A stretch of DNA of 64,000 bases, from assembly GCA_040216735.1 (NCBI GenBank), contig JAVJOO010000001.1, forward strand, positions 62,001 to 126,000. Reading direction: 5' to 3'. Source of the DNA: Alphaproteobacteria bacterium (lineage in GTDB: Bacteria > Pseudomonadota > Alphaproteobacteria > SHVP01). The notes beneath the pieces are model-generated. The model searched no databases and was not told the DNA's origin. It was given only the letters and a program-made list of their open reading frames with translations. The position numbers were made by a program, and so were the translations under genes. How positions within the stretch are numbered: the stretch's first letter is position 1; each line of letters starts with the position of its first letter. Positions 32,875 through 41,882 of this stretch are shown here, one piece after another.

Positions 32875-34131
32875 TTAGCGGCTGAACAGCGCCACGACTT
32901 CGACGTGCTGGGACCACACGAACTGATCGATCGGCACCGCCCGGCGCAACGTAAAGCCGCCGTCGGCCAACAGACGCGCGTCGCGCGCAAAGGTCGCCGG
33001 ATTGCACGACACCGCGACCACGGTCTTGACCTTGCTCTGCGCCAGCGCCGCGGCTTGTGCGGCCGCACCGGCGCGCGGCGGATCGAACACCACCGCATCG
33101 AACCCATCGAGTTCCGCGCCCTGGAGCGGCCGGCGAAACAGATCGCGCACCTCCGCCCGTAGCGCAATCGAGAGACCCCGCCCAGCCGCCGCGCCCGCCG
33201 CTGCACGCAACGCGGCGATCGCGGACGCATCGGAATCGACCGCCGCCACCGCACCGCGCTGCGCCAATGCAAGCGCCAGCGTCCCGCAGCCGCAAAACAA
33301 GTCCGCGACACGCCGTGCCCGGCCGACCATCTCCACGACCAGGCTCTGCAACACCGCTTCGCCGGGCACACTCGGTTGCAAGAACGCCGCCGCCGGCAGA
33401 GCCACCGCGACGCCCGCGACCGTGACGACCGGTGCGCCGCGCTGAATCACGGTTTCGGCGGGCCCGCCCTGCCCGGCCCGCCAAGACAAGCGCACGACGC
33501 CCGCGGCCTCAGCGAACGCCCCTAGGGCTTCGCGCATGGCCAGCGTCGGTTCGCGTTTCTGTTCCACGGTGATGTCGAGCCCGTTGTCGCAATGTGTCAC
33601 GTCGAGCCTGCCCGCGGTGTCGAGATGCGTCGCGAGCCCACGCAAATCGCCCAGCCGGGCGACGATATCGGGATGCAACGCCGGACACATCGCCATCGGT
33701 ACAATCCGGTGCGCGCCGCGTTCGCGAAAACCCAGGTCGACCCCGCCCGGGCGCGCCCGCCAGGCCAACGTCGCGCGCCGCCGCGTCCCCGACCCGACCG
33801 CGACGACGGGCTCGACCGGCGGCTCGGTGAACCCGCGTTGCGACAACGGCGCGGCGACTTGTTCGTGGCGCCATGCTTGATAGGTCGATGAATCAAAGTG
33901 CTGGGCGACACAGCCACCACACTCGCCAAAGTGTCGACACACGGGCGGTATTCGCCGTGACGATTCCGCGACCACCTCGACCAAGTTGAGCCCGGAGGGC
34001 CCCGACGCGCGGACCCGCACTCGGTCACCGCTCACCGTCCACGGTAGATGATGCGTCTGCCCCTCGACCCGCACTACGCCGTCGCCGGCATGTCCGATCG
34101 CCACAACCTCGGTCTCGAACGCGTCAGTCAC
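32875..34131 (-). CDS. TRAM-domain RNA (uracil-C5) methyltransferase, RlmD/TrmA type
   Basis: About 418 residues. An N-terminal TRAM-like strand region (EVVAIGHAGDGVVRVEGQTH) is followed by Fe-S cysteines in CRHFGECGGC plus a later MCP. The SAM loop is DLFCGCGTLALALA, FDPPRAG follows, and the catalytic Cys lies in VAVSCNPATFARDARLL. These enzymes methylate C5 of uridine in rRNA or tRNA; the exact site is not predictable. The GTG at 34131 overlaps the tlyA stop (GTGACTGA) and is preferred to the TTG at 34143, so translation is probably coupled to tlyA. Confidence 0.88.
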   Translation of the reverse strand: MTDAFETEVVAIGHAGDGVVRVEGQTHHLPWTVSGDRVRVRASGPSGLNLVEVVAESSRRIPPVCRHFGECGGCVAQHFDSSTYQAWRHEQVAAPLSQRGFTEPPVEPVVAVGSGTRRRATLAWRARPGGVDLGFRERGAHRIVPMAMCPALHPDIVARLGDLRGLATHLDTAGRLDVTHCDNGLDITVEQKREPTLAMREALGAFAEAAGVVRLSWRAGQGGPAETVIQRGAPVVTVAGVAVALPAAAFLQPSVPGEAVLQSLVVEMVGRARRVADLFCGCGTLALALAQRGAVAAVDSDASAIAALRAAAGAAAGRGLSIALRAEVRDLFRRPLQGAELDGFDAVVFDPPRAGAAAQAAALAQSKVKTVVAVSCNPATFARDARLLADGGFTLRRAVPIDQFVWSQHVEVVALFSR

Positions 34132-34867
34132 GGCGCGCCGCAATCAAGAACTCTTTGTTGCCGGCCGGTCCGGTGACCGGGCTCTCGGTCACGCCAAGAA
34201 CCGTCCAGCCGCAGTCGCGCGCGAGCCAGTCGCGAATCGTATCGCAGACCTCCACGTGGACCGCAGGGTCGCGCACGACGCCGCCCTTGCCGACCCTCTC
34301 CCTGCCTGCCTCGAACTGCGGTTTAATCAATGCCACAAGCCGTGCACCTGGTGCCGCCAGCGCGAGCGCTGCGGGCAGAACGGTGCGCAAGCCGATGAAG
34401 CTCGCATCGCACACGATCACATCGACTTGCTCCGGTATTTGCTGCGGACCCAGGTTCCGGGCATTGGTCCGTTCCAGCACCACGACCCGCGCGTCGTTAC
34501 GCAGCGCCCAGGCGAGTTGTCCATGGCCCACATCGACCGCGTATACCCGTGCCGCGCCATGGTGCAGCAGAACATCGGTAAACCCGCCGGTCGAGGCACC
34601 GACATCCAAAGCAAGCGTACCACTCACGTCCAGCGCAAACGCCTCCAGTGCGTGGGCGAGCTTCAAACCACCCCGCGATACCCATGGATGATCGTTGCCG
34701 CGCACCTCGACCTCGGCGTCACATGGAATCGCCGTCCCCGGCTTATCGACGCGGTGACCGGCGACGAACACCGCCCCCGCCATCACCAGCGCGCGCGCGC
34801 GGTCGCGACTCGGCGCGAGGGCGCGCGCCACCAACAGCACATCCAATCGTTGTCTCGAAGCCGTCAT
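34124..34867 (-). CDS. tlyA: TlyA-family rRNA (cytidine-2'-O)-methyltransferase
   Basis: A 247-residue protein. It has an N-terminal S4 RNA-binding domain (SRQRLDVLLVARALAPSRDR, then AGAVFVAGHRVDKPG) and an FtsJ-like methyltransferase domain with VSRGGLKLAHALEAF, the SAM loop LDVGASTGGFTDVLL and KPQFEAGRERVGKGGVVRDP. Homologues 2'-O-methylate 16S and 23S rRNA cytidines. The ATG at 34867 gives the standard start. In related genomes tlyA follows dxs; here the gene upstream on the same strand is ispA, 1.75 kb away, behind two opposite-strand genes. Confidence 0.92.
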   Translation of the reverse strand: MTASRQRLDVLLVARALAPSRDRARALVMAGAVFVAGHRVDKPGTAIPCDAEVEVRGNDHPWVSRGGLKLAHALEAFALDVSGTLALDVGASTGGFTDVLLHHGAARVYAVDVGHGQLAWALRNDARVVVLERTNARNLGPQQIPEQVDVIVCDASFIGLRTVLPAALALAAPGARLVALIKPQFEAGRERVGKGGVVRDPAVHVEVCDTIRDWLARDCGWTVLGVTESPVTGPAGNKEFLIAARRD

Positions 34868-34890
34868 CGGTCTGACACACCGTTCACCTT

Positions 34891-34908
34891 GACCCAGCAT
34901 ACTGGGTC
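34891..34908. promoter_or_regulatory. perfect inverted repeat upstream of tlyA
   Basis: GACCCAG and CTGGGTC are separated by CATA. It lies 24 bases upstream of the tlyA start, in the 182-base divergent region shared with the methyltransferase gene at 35050. It could be an operator or part of an mRNA leader. Confidence 0.4.
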
Positions 34909-35049
34909 GTTATGTTCTTACCAGCGTCGCCCCTAATCCCTGTATCAGGTCGAGCGTGGTGGGCGACCGGCGCGCGAGCATCAAGCTCGCACGGTGCGCC
35001 GCTCGAAATTTGATGCCTGATCACAGCAACCGCGAGGGAGGCGGTTTGT

Positions 35050-35949
35050 ATGTCTATGAGCGCCGACAACCAAGAGCCCAATCCGAAATCCAAGAAGATC
35101 GATTTCGCCGAGGTCAACGAAGGAAAGTCCGACTTCGACACGATATACAACGCCCCCGATCCGCGCGGCTATTGCCGCACATTGAGCAAGCTCGACTACC
35201 GCATCCCAGCGGAAGCCAAACCGATTTTCCGCTCACTGATCCATGCGCTCAAAGCCGACGGCCACGATCCCGTGCGCCTCGTCGACATCGGTTGTTCCTA
35301 CGGCATCAATGCCGCTTTGCTGAAATACGGAATGAACCTCGGTGCGTTCTTCGATCGCTATACCGAGGCCGGCGATCGCGCTGCCCCGGCGAGCGATATG
35401 CTCCGCCGTGAGTCGGCCTTTTTCGACAACCGCTCCGATGACGGGAATGTTGAAATCGTCGGCATCGACGTTGCCGAACGCGCGCTCGACTTCGCTGGCA
35501 CCGTTGGATTGCTCGACGAAACAATCAGCCACAACCTCGAAGACACACCGCTCGACGAGGGCGACCGCGATTTGATCGCCGGCGCCCACCTGGTCATATC
35601 CACCGGATGCGTCGGCTATGTCACCGAAAAGACATTCCGCCGCGTGATAGATGCCGCCGCGCGCGGAGGACCGGCGCCATACGTTGCCTCCTTCGTGTTG
35701 CGTATGTTCCCCTATACGCCAATCGCCAACGCCCTCGCTGGCTACGGCCTGGTGACCGAGAAACTGCAAGACATCACCTTTCGCCAGCGCCGCTTCGAGA
35801 ACGCCGACGAACGTGACCACGTGCTCGATCAGCTTCGCGCGCGCGGCATCGCGTCCGACTTAGAAGAAGACGGCTACTACCATGCCGAATTTTTTCTGAG
35901 TCGCCCCGCGGCCGAAGCCAAGAAGCGCCCGCTTGGGTATCTGATATGA
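35050..35949 (+). CDS. class I SAM-dependent methyltransferase-like protein
   Basis: A 299-residue soluble protein. The SAM-binding glycine loop is VRLVDIGCSYGINAALL (about 77-93). A second block, VEIVGIDVAERALDFA, supplies the acidic residue after strand 2, and HLVISTGCVGYVTEKTF fits motif IV. No substrate-recognition domain was recognised, so the acceptor is unknown. A strong GAGGGAGGCGG precedes the ATG. With the next gene it occupies, on the opposite strand, the place where dxs normally lies between ispA and tlyA; both look like insertions replacing that gene. Confidence 0.7.
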   Translation: MSMSADNQEPNPKSKKIDFAEVNEGKSDFDTIYNAPDPRGYCRTLSKLDYRIPAEAKPIFRSLIHALKADGHDPVRLVDIGCSYGINAALLKYGMNLGAFFDRYTEAGDRAAPASDMLRRESAFFDNRSDDGNVEIVGIDVAERALDFAGTVGLLDETISHNLEDTPLDEGDRDLIAGAHLVISTGCVGYVTEKTFRRVIDAAARGGPAPYVASFVLRMFPYTPIANALAGYGLVTEKLQDITFRQRRFENADERDHVLDQLRARGIASDLEEDGYYHAEFFLSRPAAEAKKRPLGYLI

Positions 35950-35995
35950 TGTAGCTCCCTGCCCCGGCCTATCGGGGCGCAAGACGACCCGATCG

Positions 35996-36604
35996 ATGCA
36001 ATACTTTGCCTTCGCCTTTCTCCTGTCCCTGTTCACCGCGGGCTTCGGAATGCTTTCGACACCGGCGGCCGCGCAAAGCGTCCCCATGGGCGCCGCGCTC
36101 GACTGGTGGAAGCTCGAACCTGAAATGGTCGTCTTTCTCTGCCTGCCCGAACGCAAACCTGCATGGTGCGCGGATGCTGCCGCTGGGATTCGCCCGCCGG
36201 AACCGCTACCTCCGCCCCCACCGCCCGAGCCTAGGGGACGACGCAGCCGCAGCGACCCGCCACCACCACCGCCCCCGCCGCCTAAAAGCGTCGACGACGA
36301 AAGTTGGCAGCGCCTCCTGGGCGACCTGGAGCGCCGCAGACCGCTACCCGAAGACATCGTCACCCTGGAGCGCCGGGGGTTCGAGGACCGAGACGCCGCC
36401 GCCCTCGAAATTCTGGGCCTGACCTACGCCACCGGCCGGGGCCGCCCGGCGGATCTTGCCCTGGCCTACCAGTATTACGGTCTGGCGGCGATTAAGGGCG
36501 CCGCCGATGCCCGCGCCAAGCTAGACGATCTATGGCGCGGCCTCGGCCCCGACCATCAGCAATACATCCGCTTTCGCTTCGAGCGCGCGTTCCCCCGCCC
36601 CTAG
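35996..36604 (+). CDS. exported Sel1-like protein with proline-rich linker
   Basis: A 202-residue protein with a signal peptide (AFAFLLSLFTAGFGMLSTPA ending AAA-Q). A short cysteine-containing segment (VVFLCLPERKPAWCADAA) suggests one disulfide. Two proline runs (about residues 72-98) form a stiff linker. One Sel1-like region follows (AALEILGLTYATGRGRPADL, then YYGLAAIKGAADARAKL). It probably sits in the periplasm as a protein-binding factor. It is convergent with ispA (14-bp gap) and follows the methyltransferase gene by 46 bases. Confidence 0.65.
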   Translation: MQYFAFAFLLSLFTAGFGMLSTPAAAQSVPMGAALDWWKLEPEMVVFLCLPERKPAWCADAAAGIRPPEPLPPPPPPEPRGRRSRSDPPPPPPPPPKSVDDESWQRLLGDLERRRPLPEDIVTLERRGFEDRDAAALEILGLTYATGRGRPADLALAYQYYGLAAIKGAADARAKLDDLWRGLGPDHQQYIRFRFERAFPRP

Positions 36605-36617
36605 GCGGCCATTTGGT

Positions 36618-37502
36618 TCAGGAGTGCCGCGCGACGACGAAGCGCGCAACCTCGCGCAGTTTTTCGGCGTCGGCACCGAAGTCCTGGAGGTGTGCGATCG
36701 CCTGATCGGCCAACATCTTTGCCTGTTGACGCGCCCGCTCGACGCCCAGGATCGAGACGAATGTCGCTTTACCGCGGGCCGCGTCCTTGCCGACCCGCTT
36801 GCCGAGCGTCGCGGCGTCGCCTTCGACATCCAACAAATCGTCCTTGATCTGAAACGCGAGCCCAAGATCGTGGGCATAGCCGTGTAGCGCCAGCCGCTGC
36901 GCCTCGGTCGCCCGCCCGAGGATTGCCCCCGCCTCGCACGAAAAGGCGAGCAGGGCGCCGGTTTTCATCGCCTGCAGCCGGGTAATTTGCGGCATGTCGA
37001 ACGCAGTATGTTCGGCCAGCACGTCGATCATTTGACCGCCCGCCATCCCGTGCCCGCCCGCCGCCTTGGCCAGCGCAAAGACCAGCTCGGCGCGAACCTC
37101 GGCCAGCTCGTGCGTCCCCTGCGCCGCCAAAATCTCGAACGCCGTGGTCAGCAGCGTGTCGCCGGTCAGGACCGCCGTAGCCTCGTCGAATTTCCGGTGG
37201 GTGGCTGGGTGGCCGCGGCGCATATCGTCGTCGTCCATACACGGGAGGTCGTCGTGGACCAGCGAATAGGCGTGGACCATCTCCACAGCGGCGGCGACCC
37301 GCATAGAACAATCCCGCCGCACCAGGAACATGTCGGCGCTCGCCACCACCAGGAACGGTCGTAACCGCTTGCCGCCCAGCAACAGCGCATAGCGCATCGC
37401 CTCGAACAGGCGCGCCTCCGGCCCATCCGGGCTTTCGACGAAGGCGCCGAGCATGTCGTCGATTTCGGCTGTAAACGCGTCCAGCGCCGCGGAAAGGTTC
37501 AT
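36618..37502 (-). CDS. ispA: farnesyl diphosphate synthase / short-chain polyprenyl synthetase
   Basis: A 294-residue trans-prenyltransferase. The first Asp-rich motif is HDDLPCMDDDDMRRG and the second QIKDDLLDVEGD, both needed for Mg-diphosphate binding. GGKRLRPFLVV and ALAKAAGGHGMAGGQMIDV are also family blocks. The enzyme condenses IPP with DMAPP and GPP to make FPP for quinones, hopanoids and the undecaprenyl carrier. It lies nine bases after xseB in the usual xseB-ispA order, but dxs does not follow. Confidence 0.93.
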   Translation of the reverse strand: MNLSAALDAFTAEIDDMLGAFVESPDGPEARLFEAMRYALLLGGKRLRPFLVVASADMFLVRRDCSMRVAAAVEMVHAYSLVHDDLPCMDDDDMRRGHPATHRKFDEATAVLTGDTLLTTAFEILAAQGTHELAEVRAELVFALAKAAGGHGMAGGQMIDVLAEHTAFDMPQITRLQAMKTGALLAFSCEAGAILGRATEAQRLALHGYAHDLGLAFQIKDDLLDVEGDAATLGKRVGKDAARGKATFVSILGVERARQQAKMLADQAIAHLQDFGADAEKLREVARFVVARHS

Positions 37503-37511
37503 GCGGGCCGC

Positions 37512-37775
37512 TTAGGCGATATCGGCGGGTTCGCTCGCCACGCCCCCGTCGGGGCCGGGCACGATCTTGTCAATCCGCTCTTGGGCGAGCCGCAGTTTTT
37601 CCTCGCAGTGGCGCCGCAAATGGGTGCCGCGCGTATAGATATCGATCGATTCTTCGAGCGACACCGCGCCCTCCTCCAGTTGGGACACGATCTCCTCAAG
37701 CGCCGCCAGCGCCTCTTCAAACGACAATTTGGCAATGTCGCCCGGAATTTTCTCGGCCTTCGCCGTCTCGCTCAT
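37512..37775 (-). CDS. xseB: exodeoxyribonuclease VII small subunit
   Basis: An 87-residue helical protein: KLSFEEALAALEEIVSQLEE, GAVSLEESIDIYTRGTHLRR and HCEEKLRLAQERIDKIV. This is the XseB signature of coiled-coil small subunits that assemble with XseA into a single-strand exonuclease. Length and position next to ispA are standard for proteobacteria. Confidence 0.95.
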   Translation of the reverse strand: MSETAKAEKIPGDIAKLSFEEALAALEEIVSQLEEGAVSLEESIDIYTRGTHLRRHCEEKLRLAQERIDKIVPGPDGGVASEPADIA

Positions 37776-37833
37776 ACGCCCTCCGCTACGCGATCATAGG
37801 AAGCGCACGGGGCGCGGGCAAGGAAGCCCGGCG

Positions 37834-38757
37834 CTACGCCTCCATCAACGCCGCCACGTGCGCCGCCGCACTCGACGCCAGGGCCTGCAAGTCGTAGCCG
37901 CCTTCTAGGCAGGACACGACGCGGCCCTGCGCGTGGTCGTCTGCCACCGCCATCAACTCGCGCGTCGCCCAGGCGAAATCGTCCTCGACTAGGTTCAAAT
38001 TGGCCAACGGGTCGCGGGCATGGGCATCGAAGCCTGCCGAAATGAACACGATCTCGGGCGCGAACCGGCGCAGCACCGGCAGCACGGTGTCGGTCATGGC
38101 CGCGCGGAATGCATCGCCGTCGGCGCCGGGTTCGAGCGGGGCGTTGACGATATTGCCGACACCCCGTTCGCTCGCCCGCCCGCTGCCGGGGTAAAGGGGC
38201 ATTTGGTGGGTCGAGGCATAGAAGAAGTCCCGGTTCTCCCAGGCGAAGACCTGCGTCCCATTGCCATGATGGACATCGAAATCGACCACCGCGACGCGCG
38301 CCAACCCATGGACCGCGCGGGCTTGCATCGCCCCGATGGCCACGCTGTTGAACAAACAAAATCCCATGGCGCGGCTCGGCTCGGCATGGTGACCCGGCGG
38401 CCGTACCGCGCAAAAGGCATTGGTCGCCGCACCGCTCACCACTGCGTCCACCGCCGCGCATAGCGCGCCTGCGGCATGGAACGCGGCATCGCCGCTTTGC
38501 GGGGATACCACCGTGTCGCCGTCGATATGCGCAAGCCCCTTGCCTGGAATGGACGCCAACACGCCGTCGACCTGCGCTGGCGGATGCACCCGTTCGATCT
38601 GATCGCGGGTCGCTGCCGGCGCCTCGATCCGCGTCAACGCGGCAAAGGCCGGTGCCTCCAGCGCCTTGAGCACGGCGCGCAAGCGATCCGGTCGCTCGGG
38701 ATGGTGCGGCCCGGTATCGTGGGCGAGAAAGACGTCATGGGTCACAAGGTGCGTCAC
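37834..38757 (-). CDS. histone deacetylase / acetoin utilisation family protein
   Basis: A 307-residue arginase-fold deacetylase. Zinc and catalytic motifs are present: RPPGHHAEPSRAMGFC, VVDFDVHHGNGTQ, ISAGFDAHARDPLA and LEGGYDLQAL. Bacterial members deacetylate polyamines or acetylated proteins; the substrate here is not known. The GTG at 38757 follows TGGAGGAAA and overlaps the alkB stop by four bases, so the gene is translationally coupled to the alkane hydroxylase. It is the usual upstream neighbour of xseB-ispA in related genomes. Confidence 0.9.
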   Translation of the reverse strand: MTHLVTHDVFLAHDTGPHHPERPDRLRAVLKALEAPAFAALTRIEAPAATRDQIERVHPPAQVDGVLASIPGKGLAHIDGDTVVSPQSGDAAFHAAGALCAAVDAVVSGAATNAFCAVRPPGHHAEPSRAMGFCLFNSVAIGAMQARAVHGLARVAVVDFDVHHGNGTQVFAWENRDFFYASTHQMPLYPGSGRASERGVGNIVNAPLEPGADGDAFRAAMTDTVLPVLRRFAPEIVFISAGFDAHARDPLANLNLVEDDFAWATRELMAVADDHAQGRVVSCLEGGYDLQALASSAAAHVAALMEA

Positions 38758-39791
38758 GCCGTTTCCTCCATCGCCGCATCGACGCGACGGTCCATCACCC
38801 GGCGCCACAACGGCGGCACGAAGGCCAGGAGAAACATCGCGGCGTAGCCTGCCGGCATTTGTGGCGCCGCAGCCTCGTGGCGCAGGATCTGATAGCGGCG
38901 GCCGGCATGGTTGTGATGATCGGTGTGGCGCCCCAGATTGAACAGGGCGCGGTTGGTGAGCCGCCGGTTAGTGTTCCACGAATGACGCGAATCGGCGAGC
39001 TCGAAAGTGCCGGGCCCAAGCTCCCGGCGGCGCAAGCCGTAGTGCTCGATGTAATTGATGACCTCCAGCTGAAAAATCGCGATCGCGCTTTGCGCGCCAA
39101 AATAGGCGAACCCCCACCAACCCCAGAGCGCGATGGCGGACGCAGCGAACCCACCGCTCAATACGGCATCCTGGATCATTCGGTTGGTCGGATGCAGCAC
39201 ACGACGGCCCTTGCGCGCCAGCCGCGCGGCCTCGATCCGCCAAGCCGACCGCCAACTGCCCGCGGTGGTCCGCAGCAAGAATCGATACAGCCCCTGGCCG
39301 CGTGGCGCGCTGGCCGGATCGTGTGGAGTCGCGACATGGACATGGTGGCCCTGGACGTGTTCGACGCAGAAATGCGCGTAGCCCACACTCGCCATCAGAA
39401 TCCGGGCCACGGTTCGCTCGGCGCGGCGCTGGTGCATCAACTCGTGCGCCGCGACAATGCCGAACGCACCGGCCGAAATCCCCACGGCCAAAGTCGCACC
39501 GACGATCTCGACGACGGTCGCCCCTGGCGCGAAGACGACATATCCCCCCGCAAGGAGAACGACGAGTTGAAGCGGCAACGCGCTCATGGTCAGCACCCGG
39601 TACGCGCGGCGCGACGACAGGGCGCCTTCATCGCCGGGCGAAGGGTTCTTAGCGTCGCCCGGCACCAGCGCGTCCATGACCGGAAACAGCACATAGCTTT
39701 GCACGAACGCGAGCCACGTCCACCACCCGCCCAGGGCGAGGCCCACCAGCGCGGCGCCGGGGATCACGTAAGCCAGGGTATAACGCAGCAT
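38754..39791 (-). CDS. alkB: AlkB-type alkane 1-monooxygenase
   Basis: A 345-residue integral membrane di-iron hydroxylase with about six membrane segments. All histidine boxes are present: HELMHQ near residue 115, EHVQGHHVHV near 143, NYIEHYGL near 250, and LGRHTDHHNHAGRRYQ near 290, the last being diagnostic for AlkB rather than fatty-acid desaturases. It oxidises the terminal methyl of medium or long alkanes, taking electrons from rubredoxin; no rubredoxin or rubredoxin reductase gene is in this window. It sits downstream of acyl-CoA ligase and beta-oxidation-type genes on the same strand, which fits alkane use. Confidence 0.93.
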   Translation of the reverse strand: MLRYTLAYVIPGAALVGLALGGWWTWLAFVQSYVLFPVMDALVPGDAKNPSPGDEGALSSRRAYRVLTMSALPLQLVVLLAGGYVVFAPGATVVEIVGATLAVGISAGAFGIVAAHELMHQRRAERTVARILMASVGYAHFCVEHVQGHHVHVATPHDPASAPRGQGLYRFLLRTTAGSWRSAWRIEAARLARKGRRVLHPTNRMIQDAVLSGGFAASAIALWGWWGFAYFGAQSAIAIFQLEVINYIEHYGLRRRELGPGTFELADSRHSWNTNRRLTNRALFNLGRHTDHHNHAGRRYQILRHEAAAPQMPAGYAAMFLLAFVPPLWRRVMDRRVDAAMEETA

Positions 39792-39807
39792 GATCGGCGA
39801 CCGGTGC

Positions 39808-40104
39808 TTACTTGTCTTTTATCCAGCGTTTCAGCACCGCGGCGGCCTCGTCGGGATGCTTGTCGATCAACGCACCCACCCACCGGGTCGAGGACGTATC
39901 GTTCGGTACCGCGACCGAGGGGGCGACGGCGGCCGGGGTCTTGGCCGCGGTCTTCTTCGGGGCGGCAATCGCCTTCGCCGCCGGTGGCGGCGAGACGGCC
40001 TTAACGGGCTTGGTTGGTTTGCTTGGGCGCAAGAGCACCCAGGCGAGCAACGCCGCGACCGCGATCGCCGCAACCACCCCCGCTATCAAGACCGCTGCGC
40101 TCAT
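39808..40104 (-). CDS. small single-pass membrane protein of unknown function
   Basis: A 98-residue protein with one N-terminal membrane helix (AAVLIAGVVAAIAVAALLAW), a Lys/Pro/Ala-rich spacer, and a conserved-looking C-terminal helix (RWVGALIDKHPDEAAAVLKR) that resembles the VLxxWI segments of FliG/FliF-type or assembly proteins. It starts right after the acyl-CoA ligase stop and precedes alkB by 16 bases, so it is part of the same operon. Confidence 0.6.
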   Translation of the reverse strand: MSAAVLIAGVVAAIAVAALLAWVLLRPSKPTKPVKAVSPPPAAKAIAAPKKTAAKTPAAVAPSVAVPNDTSSTRWVGALIDKHPDEAAAVLKRWIKDK

Positions 40105-40106
40105 CT

Positions 40107-41789
40107 CTATTGCGCCGCCGCCCTAGCTTCGGCCTTGGCTTTTTCTTCCTGCACGAGTTCCTTCTTGGACAGCTTGCCGACCATCGTCTTCGGCAACTCG
40201 GTACGGAATTCGATATGGCGCGGGATTTCATGCTTGCCGATATGCTCGCGCAGGAACGACGCAAGCTGATCGGCGCCGAGGGTCTGCCCCTTCTTCAACT
40301 TGACGAAGGCTTTGACGCTCTGCCCTTGGTATTCGTCGGGCACCCCGATCACGGTCACCTCTTCGACCGCCGGATGCTTGTAGATGCCTTCCTCGACGTT
40401 GCGCGGATAGACATTGAACCCGCCCACCAGAATCAGATCCTTGATCCGGTCGATGATGAAGGTGTAGCCGTCCTCGTCGATGTAGCCGACATCGCCGGTG
40501 TGCAACCGCCCGTCGATAATCGTATCGGCCGTCGCGTCGGGCCGGTTCCAGTACCCGGGCATTACCTGGGGACCTTCGATGCAAATCTCGCCGATTTCGC
40601 CTTGCGCCATCACCTTATGGGGATCCTCGCGGTCGGTAATGACCACGCTGGTGCCAGGCACCGGCAGGCCAACCGAATTTTCCTTGTTCTCCCCCTCCAG
40701 CGGATTGCAGCACACCACCGGCGAGGCTTCGGTCAAACCGTACCCTTCAACCAACGAACAACCGGTTAACGCCTCGAAACGCTGGCGCACCTCGAGCGGC
40801 ATCGGCGCCGCCCCCGAAATACAGCCCTTGATTGAAGTCAGATCGTACTTCGCTAGGTCGGGATAGTTGTTGATCGCCGTATACATGGTCGGCACGCCCG
40901 GCAGCATGGTCGGCTTCTTCTTGCTGATGACCTTGAGCACCGGCACCAACTCGAAACGCGGCAACATGATGACTTCCGCGCCGATATAGAAACTCATGTT
41001 CATGCAGACCGTCATCGCAAAAACATGGAAGAACGGCAGCACGCTCAACATCTTTTCCTGGCCGGGTTCGACCATGGTGAACCACATCGCCGCCTGCACC
41101 GCGTTGGCATAAAGGTTGGCATGGGTCAGCATCGCGCCCTTGGCAACGCCCGTCGTCCCGCCGGTGTATTGCAGCACCGCAATATCGTGCAGCGGGTCGA
41201 TCGTCGGCGGATCGAAGGTGCCATCGTTGTTCAGCAGTTCCTTGAACGATACATGGCGCGCATCGTCGGGCACCTTGGCGACGTCCTTCGCCTTGAACAG
41301 CGGAAACAGCAAGCTTTGTGGGAACGGTAAGACCTCGGGCAGCGTCCCCACCACCAGCTTCTTGAGCCGGCTCTTCTCCAGCATCGATTGCATTTTGGGA
41401 TAGAGCGCCGTCAGATTCAGCGTCACCATGATGTCGGTGTGCGAATCTTCGATCTGATGCAGCAGTTCGGGCTCGGAATAGAGCGGCGAGAAATTCACCA
41501 CGGTGCCGCCGGCCTTGAGAATGCCGTAGTAGCACACGACGTGCTGCGGGCAGTTGGGTAGGAACAACCCGACCTTGACACCCTTCTTGACGCCGAGGTT
41601 TTGAAACCCGGCCGCCGCGTGGTCGATCATCTGGCCGACGTCGCGGTAGGTGTATTTGCGATTAAGGAAATCGAGGCAGGGCCGGTCGCCGTAGCGGCTC
41701 AGCGAATCGTCAAAAATCTCGAACAGCGGTTTTGCCGGCAGATCGGCATCCCATTTAACGGATGCGGGGTATTTTTTGGCCCACTGCAT
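40107..41789 (-). CDS. long-chain fatty-acid--CoA ligase (FadD-like)
   Basis: A 560-residue ANL-superfamily adenylating enzyme. The phosphate loop is YTGGTTGVAKGAMLTHANL (about 205); VEGYGLTEASPVVCCNPL and GDVGYIDEDGYTFIIDRIKD follow, with the hinge Asp and the C-terminal catalytic Lys in LPKTMVGKLSKKELVQEE. It activates fatty acids to acyl-CoA. The length matches FadD. Downstream are the small membrane protein and alkB; upstream on the same strand are enoyl-CoA hydratase and acyl-CoA dehydrogenase genes. Confidence 0.92.
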   Translation of the reverse strand: MQWAKKYPASVKWDADLPAKPLFEIFDDSLSRYGDRPCLDFLNRKYTYRDVGQMIDHAAAGFQNLGVKKGVKVGLFLPNCPQHVVCYYGILKAGGTVVNFSPLYSEPELLHQIEDSHTDIMVTLNLTALYPKMQSMLEKSRLKKLVVGTLPEVLPFPQSLLFPLFKAKDVAKVPDDARHVSFKELLNNDGTFDPPTIDPLHDIAVLQYTGGTTGVAKGAMLTHANLYANAVQAAMWFTMVEPGQEKMLSVLPFFHVFAMTVCMNMSFYIGAEVIMLPRFELVPVLKVISKKKPTMLPGVPTMYTAINNYPDLAKYDLTSIKGCISGAAPMPLEVRQRFEALTGCSLVEGYGLTEASPVVCCNPLEGENKENSVGLPVPGTSVVITDREDPHKVMAQGEIGEICIEGPQVMPGYWNRPDATADTIIDGRLHTGDVGYIDEDGYTFIIDRIKDLILVGGFNVYPRNVEEGIYKHPAVEEVTVIGVPDEYQGQSVKAFVKLKKGQTLGADQLASFLREHIGKHEIPRHIEFRTELPKTMVGKLSKKELVQEEKAKAEARAAAQ

Positions 41790-41882
41790 GGCGCGACTCC
41801 TCGGCGTGTGGTGCGTATCGGACTGTAAATCCTACACTTTTCGCCCCAATGCCGCGAGTCGGCCAGGCGCGCGCGGAACGGC

